From: a virus
Virus record (IMG/VR): IMGVR_UViG_3300020595_000123
Location: 1 to 31,475 of that record
Length of the DNA: 31,475 bases
Strand: one strand, 5' to 3'
Position numbers and translations under genes: made by a program. The notes under the pieces are model-generated. The model was not told the origin of the DNA, made no database searches, and saw only the letters and a list, made by a program, of their open reading frames with translations. This document shows, piece after piece, positions 25,647 to 31,475 of the stretch (the stretch's first letter is position 1; each line of letters starts with the position of its first letter).

Positions 25647-25961
25647 TTAATTTTCATCTCCTCCAACTTCAATAAAACCACTATTAATTATAGTGCCTTG
25701 ATTTTCTAAAAAATCCCCTACATATAATTGAGAATCGGCACGAATTACTTGACCATCCGGGAGTTCTACTTCTGATCCAATTTCCATAATTAAAGTACCA
25801 GCTACTGTTAATCTATATGTAGAAATACTGGTATTAGCTGAAACTCTATAAGTTTGACCTGGGAGGATAATTCTTGGTATTACTGCACCAGAAGCACTAT
25901 CATTACCTCCAGTCTGGAAAGCTGATACTGCTACATTATCTAAAAATCTAACATTTGCCAT
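25647..25961 (-). CDS. Small beta-rich protein, 104 aa, coupled to gp15-like gene
   Basis: The protein starts MANVRFLDNVAVSAFQTGG. It is made of short strands (SISTYRLTVAGTLIMEIGSE, LENQGTIINSGFIEVGG) like a small beta-helix or decoration domain. Its ATG overlaps the stop of the gp15-like gene (TAATG), so it is made together with the neck and tail completion proteins. It is the last gene before the four fibres. A fibre-attachment or virion-surface role is possible but only suggested by position. I do not recognise a family. Confidence 0.65.
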   Translation of the reverse strand: MANVRFLDNVAVSAFQTGGNDSASGAVIPRIILPGQTYRVSANTSISTYRLTVAGTLIMEIGSEVELPDGQVIRADSQLYVGDFLENQGTIINSGFIEVGGDEN

Positions 25962-26935
25962 TATTCTTCGTCGTTTAATCTTTTACGTGTCGTAACATTT
26001 TCAGTTAAACGGTTTCTACCATCTTCTGTAATTTGGGGGTTTGGTTGAAATACTTGAGGATTTGAAGTAGTTTCCATAGAAAATATAACTTTTGATTTTG
26101 AGTTATATTTTTTAATTGAACTAAGATCCTTTTGTATAGCATCCGGTATTATATATCCATACATATTAATATCAAATGTACTCCTAACAGAACGATCTTC
26201 ACCTTTAGCAATTTCATTTACTGTATTAAAACTATCAATACGAGCCATAAATTTAAACCTATCAGGATTACCCCAATATGCATCTGAGGCGTATTCTACA
26301 GATTCAATTATTTTATTTAATTGTTCAATATAATAAGTTTGCACAATAACACTATATGATAACGTAACATAATCAGGGACTACATTAGCTATAAATTGTT
26401 TTGTTTGATCTCTATTATTTAATAAATTAAAATTAGAATAGAAATTTTTACTATTCCAAGATTTTTGCCAAGATGTGTATAGATGAGGTTGGTTAGCATC
26501 TAGTTTATTAGTAATACTTCTATTTTTAGTTAAACTATTACGTTTAAACATAATAATGGGAGACATTATTCTACCATTTTTATCTCTATAATATCCATCT
26601 TTTTGTACTGATTTCCATCTTTCAGGTGAACCATATATAATAGGAACTTCTCTACGTTCACCATTTTGATAAACAAAAGGACGAATTACATTTTCAAAAT
26701 AATAAAATATAGCTTCATCTATATCTTGTAACCCAACTGTAAAATCTTTATAAGTGTCTCCTTTACGAGACATTTTTTCAGAACGATTAAATGGAATGCC
26801 TGATTGGTTAAGGTTAGGGTCAGTAGAATATTTACCTGAACCATTAGGGTTACCAGCTTGTACATAGCTAGGATCTTGTAATCCTTCACTAAGTTCTCTT
26901 TGTGACTTTGGTATGGGTTTTCTTCCTTTTGCCAT
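25961..26935 (-). CDS. Tail sheath stabiliser / tail completion protein (gp15-like)
   Basis: The protein has 324 residues. The sequence FENVIRPFVYQNGERREVPI then YGSPERWKSV matches the start of the gp15 family (in T4, a ring that caps the tail and joins it to the neck). VTLSYSVIVQTYYIEQLNKI and the later GEDRSVRSTFDINMYGYIIP also fit, the last being the typical final strand block. The first 60 residues are a basic, flexible extension absent from T4 gp15. The gene overlaps its neighbours by TAATG on both sides, so gp13-, gp14- and gp15-like proteins and the 104-residue protein form one coupled operon. The homology is recognised from motif order. It is longer than the T4 protein. Confidence 0.82.
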   Translation of the reverse strand: MAKGRKPIPKSQRELSEGLQDPSYVQAGNPNGSGKYSTDPNLNQSGIPFNRSEKMSRKGDTYKDFTVGLQDIDEAIFYYFENVIRPFVYQNGERREVPIIYGSPERWKSVQKDGYYRDKNGRIMSPIIMFKRNSLTKNRSITNKLDANQPHLYTSWQKSWNSKNFYSNFNLLNNRDQTKQFIANVVPDYVTLSYSVIVQTYYIEQLNKIIESVEYASDAYWGNPDRFKFMARIDSFNTVNEIAKGEDRSVRSTFDINMYGYIIPDAIQKDLSSIKKYNSKSKVIFSMETTSNPQVFQPNPQITEDGRNRLTENVTTRKRLNDEE

Positions 26936-27504
26936 TAGAATCTTTCTAATTGAATTTGTACTTTATCTGCTGGTACATAATGTGTTTCACATATTACTGA
27001 AACATTATAACCAAATCTATTTAAATCTGTTTCTAATGGATTATTACCATTATCATCTTTAAAATCATATGCTGGGTTTTTACCCACAAAATATTGTGAT
27101 ATATTAACTACATCAATCTGGAAGTAAGATTGTTGATACATTATAATATCACCTACTTCTGTTACTAAATTAGCTCCATTAGGATTATCATTATTGTAAC
27201 AATCTTCTACCCCATTAGTAGATGGTAATAGATCATCTTTTAAGAAACGGAATGTTGGGTTCCAACTAAAATCAGGACCAAACTCATTTTCTGGGAAGTC
27301 CTGGTTAGGGGTTTCAATTAGACAATATAATAATACAGGAGGATGATAAAATTTATCTTTTGATGCTTCTCCGTAAATATTTACTTGAGTTTCATCTAAA
27401 TCATATTTGTATAGAACACATTGTTGGGAGATAATGTTATGCATTAACTCCCTATTAATATGTCTAAACATACTTATATCTCTTGCTTCTCCAAATAACG
27501 CCAT
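26935..27504 (-). CDS. Neck protein (gp14-like)
   Basis: The protein has 189 residues. VGDIIMYQQSYFQIDVVN followed by QYFVGKNPAYDF recalls the gp14 neck family (in T4, GDLIYF...FEINWVEPYDPFYQLG). The gene lies between the gp13- and gp15-like genes, as in T4-type genomes, with stop/start overlaps on both sides. It probably helps form the neck that seals the filled head and accepts the tail. It is shorter than T4 gp14 (256), lacking part of the C-terminal region. The call rests mainly on this short motif and the gene order. Confidence 0.75.
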   Translation of the reverse strand: MALFGEARDISMFRHINRELMHNIISQQCVLYKYDLDETQVNIYGEASKDKFYHPPVLLYCLIETPNQDFPENEFGPDFSWNPTFRFLKDDLLPSTNGVEDCYNNDNPNGANLVTEVGDIIMYQQSYFQIDVVNISQYFVGKNPAYDFKDDNGNNPLETDLNRFGYNVSVICETHYVPADKVQIQLERF

Positions 27505-28667
27505 TAGCCTATAAAAATTGTCATTGGTACTTGTTCCAATTCACTATTACGTGCTATTGATTCAGCTTGTCTTCTTTCTAACAGTTTTTGTCTAGAAGTA
27601 TCATCAAAATAAGCTCTTAATCTTTCTACTAAAGAATTTTTATCAGCTGTAGCAGATGCTAATAAATCTGCTTGATTTAATGTTACTTCAGCCCCTGGGA
27701 TAGGTACCTGAGTGTATTTTCCTCTAACGTAACCTAATATTTCTTTAGATAGTGCTAATGTATATTCAAATATCCAACTTCTACCTACTGAGTTGACACT
27801 ATCATAATCAACATTTCTATATGGGACTTGGGATATATTTGATATTGTATTAGGGTTTACATCTACTGTAGCACAATACTCCTCAGATTTAAGCATATAT
27901 TCAAACCAAAGCTGTCCACCTTCATCAACACTAGTTGGGATAGGGAATATCCTTAATTTATTATTAATTAATTGGAATGTAAATTGAGAAAATAAAACAT
28001 CTCTAAACATTTCAATACCTTGCATCATTTGTAAATCATAACTTAATGGTAACATTAAGAATGAATTAGCACCATATCCAGCCATACCAGCATTAGCAAA
28101 TGCTCCTAAACCTGAACCAGCATATCCTAAACCGCCATACATTTGTATAGATGCAGGCATTGGTTCATAAAAAATTCTCATTACTTCAATATCACTACCA
28201 GTAAGTCCTTGTGAGGTTGCCCACTCGTCTAAATCATAGTCTTGAACACTTGAAGTTAAATATATAGAGCCTTTTTTCCAGTCTACATTACCTCCAACTC
28301 CAGCCCAAGTTCCATATTGTTCTGATAAGTCTACAATTCTTTGTAAATTAGGAGTTATAGTAGCATCCTGAAAGTTAACATTACTTTCTTCGTAAGTATA
28401 AGGAGTACCTTCTAAAGATAAATAATCTTCACGTTGTTTGTAAGCAAATAATTCATTAGAATAAACAGTTACTGCTTCTTCAAAAGCAGCATAAAAATTT
28501 ATATCTTGTAATTCAACGTTTTCTATAGGATAACCTAAACGTAAACCACAAAATTTAGATACTTTATCAGCGTCTCTTTGAAAATCAGGATTGTAATCAT
28601 AAAATCCAAATGGAGTATCTCCGGGTGCAAATGATGATGATCCTGGCCAAATGGGGATGTTTGCCAT
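27504..28667 (-). CDS. Neck / head completion protein (gp13-like)
   Basis: The protein has 387 residues. The N-terminal part has RLGYPIENVELQDINFYAAF and EEAVTVYSNELFAYK, typical of head-tail adaptor proteins. The C-terminal part has WIFEYTLALSKEILGYVRGK then YTQVPIPGAEVTLNQADLL, close to the gp13-family pattern where a helix bundle meets the portal. A Gly/Ala/Met-rich insertion at about 180-205 (GGLGYAGSGLGAFANAGMAG) is unusual. As first gene of a coupled operon it starts 8 bases after a promoter-like element. It probably sits between portal and tail. The family is fairly clear. The insertion may be specific to this phage group. Confidence 0.8.
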   Translation of the reverse strand: MANIPIWPGSSSFAPGDTPFGFYDYNPDFQRDADKVSKFCGLRLGYPIENVELQDINFYAAFEEAVTVYSNELFAYKQREDYLSLEGTPYTYEESNVNFQDATITPNLQRIVDLSEQYGTWAGVGGNVDWKKGSIYLTSSVQDYDLDEWATSQGLTGSDIEVMRIFYEPMPASIQMYGGLGYAGSGLGAFANAGMAGYGANSFLMLPLSYDLQMMQGIEMFRDVLFSQFTFQLINNKLRIFPIPTSVDEGGQLWFEYMLKSEEYCATVDVNPNTISNISQVPYRNVDYDSVNSVGRSWIFEYTLALSKEILGYVRGKYTQVPIPGAEVTLNQADLLASATADKNSLVERLRAYFDDTSRQKLLERRQAESIARNSELEQVPMTIFIG

Positions 28668-28675
28668 ATCTTTTT

Positions 28676-28687
28676 GTTATAAATATT
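28676..28687 (-). promoter_or_regulatory. Candidate promoter element (sense AATATTTATAAC)
   Basis: The exact 12-base form lies immediately after a terminator and 8 bases before the gp13-like ATG (28667). If it is a -10 box, the mRNA would have almost no leader. Confidence 0.55.
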
Positions 28688-28714
28688 AAAAAAAGAGCCC
28701 CTAATTAGGAGCCT
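28688..28714 (-). terminator. Rho-independent terminator after the 171-aa gene
   Basis: The sense hairpin GGCTCC with GGGGCT (two G-U pairs) has a TAATTA loop. Seven T bases follow. It lies directly upstream of the neck operon's promoter-like element. Confidence 0.8.
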
Positions 28715-28741
28715 TTTAAAATTTAATATGTTAATTCCGTA

Positions 28742-29257
28742 TTAAGTTGATGCTACAACGTATTCAATTTGGATGCTACCTGAATAATCTGTGTCGGTAC
28801 CATCACCGGCCATTGCTTTAATTTCATTCATATAAACTAATGAACCTGAGACTACAGATGGGACATCAAAAGCATCACCAGTTAAAACTAAAGATTTTCC
28901 GGGTTCTACTTTAAATGTAACTGATTCGGCATTTGATTTAACACAAAAAATACTTGCAAATTTATCACTAGTAGGAAAATTTGTAATTCTAATATACTTA
29001 ACATCACTATTAACAAATGCTCCTGGGGTGAGTTCTTGTTTAGTTGGAACAAACCCAATAATACCAATACCATTTTCAGTAAGTGAACCACTCCATTGAT
29101 AATCAATTACTTCAGTTCTAGTAACATAATTATTAATTCCACATACAGTAAATTTATTAAATGATTCCTGAACATTATAGTTAGGGAGAATAATAGATTC
29201 CTGTATAGTTACATCTAAGCAACCAGTAGGGGGTGTTTTAGGAGCACAATTTGCCAT
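28742..29257 (-). CDS. Hypothetical structural protein, 171 aa
   Basis: This small, beta-rich protein has alternating strands (VKYIRITNF, ASIFCVKSNAESVTFKVEPG, GSIQIEYVVAS), no membrane helix and no enzymatic motif. It lies between PhoH and the neck genes, close to the capsid gene. It has its own promoter-like element 11 bases before the ATG and its own terminator, so it may be expressed strongly. This would suit a head decoration or other virion protein, but the function is not recognised. Confidence 0.65.
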   Translation of the reverse strand: MANCAPKTPPTGCLDVTIQESIILPNYNVQESFNKFTVCGINNYVTRTEVIDYQWSGSLTENGIGIIGFVPTKQELTPGAFVNSDVKYIRITNFPTSDKFASIFCVKSNAESVTFKVEPGKSLVLTGDAFDVPSVVSGSLVYMNEIKAMAGDGTDTDYSGSIQIEYVVAST

Positions 29258-29268
29258 GTGTATTTTTA

Positions 29269-29280
29269 ATTATAAATATT
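29269..29280 (-). promoter_or_regulatory. Candidate promoter element (sense AATATTTATAAT)
   Basis: The element lies 11 bases before ATG 29257, in the gap after the PhoH stop codon. Confidence 0.5.
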
Positions 29281-29293
29281 AGAAAAAATATTA

Positions 29294-30025
29294 TTATTTA
29301 CGTCTACCACTAGAGCCTGATGTTCCTAAAGTCATTCCTTTTTCTTCAGCCTCATTATACAAACCAATTAGATCTTCTACAATTGAATCTCTATGATTAG
29401 TTGTTAATGTAATAGCACATAAATTTTTAACTTTACGAGCTGCTGAGTATAAGAATCTAAACCCAGATTCAGATTTTTTCTTTAAATCAGTCTGGTGTGA
29501 ATCACCACATATCATCATTTTGGAACGTAAACCTAAACGCGTTACAATCATTTCCATTTGTTCGTGTGTAACATTTTGAGCCTCGTCTACAATTACACAT
29601 GAATCTAAGAATGTTCTACCACGCATAAACGATACAGGTACAATCTCTATCTTACCTTCCTCAATGAGTTTTTCGATTTTAACTTTATCATAAAGCGCAA
29701 ACATATTTTGATAAATAGGTTGCACCCATGGGTCCATTTTTTCGCGGAGATCACCCGGTAAAAACCCGATTTCCTCCTTACTCACAGTAGGTCGTGTTAT
29801 AATAATTTTTTCGATTTCTCTCATGAATAATTTCTCGAGAGCGATTTGACAAGCTAATAACGTTTTACCTGAACCTGCTGAACCTCCTAGTAATGTAACT
29901 GTGTTTTCTAGGACTTTTGCTTTGGCTTCTTTCTGTTCCTCGTTTAACGTAATTTTAAACTTGATTGGGTTTTTAGGCTTTCGTTTTTGTTTGAAAACCT
30001 CATCATTATGATGATTGGCTGCCAT
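29294..30025 (-). CDS. phoH: PhoH-like ATPase
   Basis: The protein has 243 residues and all main PhoH motifs. Walker A is GGSAGSGKT (47-55), RPTVSKEEIGFLPGD lies at 78-92, MRGRTF at 134-139, Walker B is VIVDEAQN (144-151), and GDSHQTD starts at 174. PhoH-like genes are common in marine phages. Their role is uncertain: RNA-linked ATPase or helicase activity is proposed for the family. The gene follows the capsid gene and its terminator, with a promoter-like element in the gap. The last residues, LGTSGSSGRRK, resemble one unit of the fibre repeats but use other codons. Confidence 0.93.
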   Translation of the reverse strand: MAANHHNDEVFKQKRKPKNPIKFKITLNEEQKEAKAKVLENTVTLLGGSAGSGKTLLACQIALEKLFMREIEKIIITRPTVSKEEIGFLPGDLREKMDPWVQPIYQNMFALYDKVKIEKLIEEGKIEIVPVSFMRGRTFLDSCVIVDEAQNVTHEQMEMIVTRLGLRSKMMICGDSHQTDLKKKSESGFRFLYSAARKVKNLCAITLTTNHRDSIVEDLIGLYNEAEEKGMTLGTSGSSGRRK

Positions 30026-30050
30026 AAAAGGATAACATTTAATTGTTTAT

Positions 30051-30060
30051 TATACATATA
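30051..30060 (-). promoter_or_regulatory. Candidate promoter element (sense TATATGTATA)
   Basis: This G variant lies directly after the capsid terminator and about 26 bases before the PhoH ATG (30025). Confidence 0.45.
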
Positions 30061-30087
30061 AAAAAGAGCCCCGCTAATGCGGGGCTC
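30057..30087 (-). terminator. Rho-independent terminator after the capsid gene
   Basis: A perfect 9-bp stem, GAGCCCCGC with GCGGGGCTC (30066-30074 with 30079-30087), encloses a loop of four. A sense-strand run of T follows. Confidence 0.95.
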
Positions 30088-30112
30088 AATTTTTCCTATT
30101 CTAGGTTATATA

Positions 30113-31475
30113 TTATAGGCTTTGTAAACCATTAACATATACTTTACCGTAGAATTCTGGACGGATCATCTTCTTAGCGTAACGAGTTAAGAGACCTTTA
30201 CGTGGTGTGAAGGTATCTGGATCGTAGATAAGAGGAGTCATGATTAACGGAATGTATGGAGCAAATACAGCACCGCTTTCCAAGAACTGAGAACCTCTGT
30301 AACCCATTAAGATTACGTTTTCGTTCATGTAAGGGTTTTTGTATACGTCATATCTGTTATTCAATGAACCAGCTTTCTGTACACCAAACGCGTAGTTTTT
30401 AGATACATCACCATCTGAAGTTGAAGCAAATCCTGGGATTGATTCTAGGATAGTTGCAACAGCAGGAGAAATTACCATAAAGTTAGCACCACCTCTAAGA
30501 GTTAATTGGTGAATCTTGTTAGATAATTTCTGTAGTTTAGTACCTAAAGTTTGGAACCAACCACCTTGAGTGTTGTAGAAACCTGAAGCGTCTACTGTAA
30601 ATTCAGTAGTTGCATCATTGATAACTCTGTTGTTTTGAGCTGACCAGTACTCAGTACCTGCAGCAGCATCAGTAATCAACATATCTAAGATTTCGAGGTC
30701 GATCTCTAATGAGATGTACTCGCTCATGATGTTAGTTACTTCAGCTTCAGCATCTAGAGCTTGGTAAGCGTTCAAATCTTGAGCGAACTCAGGAGTCCAA
30801 ACAGCTTTCAATTTCTTAGTTTTAGCTACGATAGCCTCACTTCTCATCTGAATGTTGATCTCTGGGATGTCGATATCAGTTTGAGATAATGAGTTAGGGA
30901 ATGCGAAGTCGTTTCCAGCTTCGAAATCACCTACCTCGTAAGGAGACATAGTTGTTGCTTTCTGGTAGAATGCTTTGAAATTGGTATTTTGAGCAATTGG
31001 GTTAGCACCTGCAGAAGCAGAAACAAAGAATTCGATGTTAGCACCGTTTACTTTAGTAAGACCCATTAATAAATCATCAGCATCAACTGTTGAACCTGAA
31101 GTAAGTACGAAACCACGTACTGCTTGAGCATCGTATCCTGGGATAGCAGTTAAAGCAACTGATAATTTGTGGATTTCATCAGCTTCTAAAGAAGCAGTTA
31201 ATCTCGAATCAAAGTTAATATCAACGTTAGAGGCAGAAGCTCTAGCAGCTAAAGTAACTAATGAAGAAGAGAATTGGTTAGTAGAGTAAGTGTATCTACC
31301 AGCACCGTACAAACCATCAGTACCTAATTGATTTAAGTTACCTGCAGCCGTTTCGAATGGGAAATCACCTGAGTTAGAAGTACCGTAAAGTGATTCACCT
31401 TGAGCGAAAGGAGTTTTCGCATCACCATATTGGAAGTCTAAGTAAAATACTAGACCTGAAGGTAAGTTCATTGGT
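30113..31475 (-). CDS. Major capsid protein (gp23-like), 5' end beyond window
   Basis: The frame runs to the right edge. The ATG at 31471 is internal, because the frame stays open upstream and the text PMNLPSGLVFYLDFQYG is an inner gp23 segment. Diagnostic gp23-family stretches are EINIQMRSEAIVAKTKKLKA, VWTPEFAQDLNAYQALDAEA, EVTNIMSEYISLEIDLEILD and GANFMVISPAVATILESIPG. The C-terminus has VILMGYRGSQFLESGAVFAP, YIPLIMTPLIYDPDTFTPRK and RPEFYGKVYVNGL. About 454 residues are visible. In T4 the protein forms the hexamers of the head and is trimmed at its N-terminus by the prohead protease. Any such site lies outside the window. Codon use here is more GC-rich, as expected for the most abundant virion protein. 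Confidence 0.95.
   Translation of the reverse strand, partial: PMNLPSGLVFYLDFQYGDAKTPFAQGESLYGTSNSGDFPFETAAGNLNQLGTDGLYGAGRYTYSTNQFSSSLVTLAARASASNVDINFDSRLTASLEADEIHKLSVALTAIPGYDAQAVRGFVLTSGSTVDADDLLMGLTKVNGANIEFFVSASAGANPIAQNTNFKAFYQKATTMSPYEVGDFEAGNDFAFPNSLSQTDIDIPEINIQMRSEAIVAKTKKLKAVWTPEFAQDLNAYQALDAEAEVTNIMSEYISLEIDLEILDMLITDAAAGTEYWSAQNNRVINDATTEFTVDASGFYNTQGGWFQTLGTKLQKLSNKIHQLTLRGGANFMVISPAVATILESIPGFASTSDGDVSKNYAFGVQKAGSLNNRYDVYKNPYMNENVILMGYRGSQFLESGAVFAPYIPLIMTPLIYDPDTFTPRKGLLTRYAKKMIRPEFYGKVYVNGLQSL

Noticed and set aside
7092-29280. TATAAATA on the plus strand as T4 late promoters
   Set aside because: On the plus strand they point away from all genes. The sense-strand reading TATTTATA(A) is the one placed before starts, so I annotate that as the candidate element.

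Overview
The window is a piece of an AT-rich genome of a contractile-tailed (T4-type) phage. Every gene I can support lies on the minus strand, so transcription runs from the right end to the left end. In transcription order the layout is: major capsid protein (gp23-like, cut by the right edge), PhoH-like ATPase, a small unknown protein, neck and tail-completion genes (gp13-, gp14- and gp15-like), a small unknown protein, four consecutive giant Gly-X-Y repeat fibre genes, a large two-domain glycosyltransferase, a small coiled-coil protein, tail sheath (gp18-like), tail tube (gp19-like), a gp26-like tail assembly protein with a frameshifted gp51-like extension, tape measure, a small unknown protein, three baseplate or hub proteins (one carrying an M15 peptidase), a small structural protein, and a family A DNA polymerase cut by the left edge.

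The host cannot be read directly. Gene starts lack Shine-Dalgarno sequences almost everywhere and the genome is AT-rich. This would fit a Bacteroidetes or flavobacterial host, or an environmental marine T4-like phage, but that is inference. Genes are tightly packed, with TAATG stop/start overlaps inside the neck and baseplate clusters. Five convincing rho-independent terminators separate transcription units. A recurrent AT-rich element, sense-strand AATAT(T/G)TATA(A/C/T), lies upstream of nearly every gene that is not translationally coupled, often just after a terminator. It is the best candidate for this phage's promoter.

The most interesting part is 12.8-25.6 kb. Four adjacent fibre genes carry very long collagen-like arrays made almost entirely of Gly-Ser-Ser and Gly-Thr-Ser triplets, with Asn and Asp variants and almost no proline. 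Directly downstream sits a 775-residue enzyme. Its N-terminal half is a GT4-type glycosyltransferase. Its C-terminal half closely resembles the TibC/Aah autotransporter O-heptosyltransferases, including the four-cysteine metal finger. I propose a phage-encoded protein O-glycosylation system that decorates the phage's own Ser/Thr-rich fibres. The fibre genes are modular: the two downstream genes share an N-terminal domain, two share a C-terminal domain, and one ends in an S74 self-cleaving chaperone.

No gene-free stretch longer than 300 bases exists. I saw no tRNA, CRISPR array, insertion sequence or reverse transcriptase.
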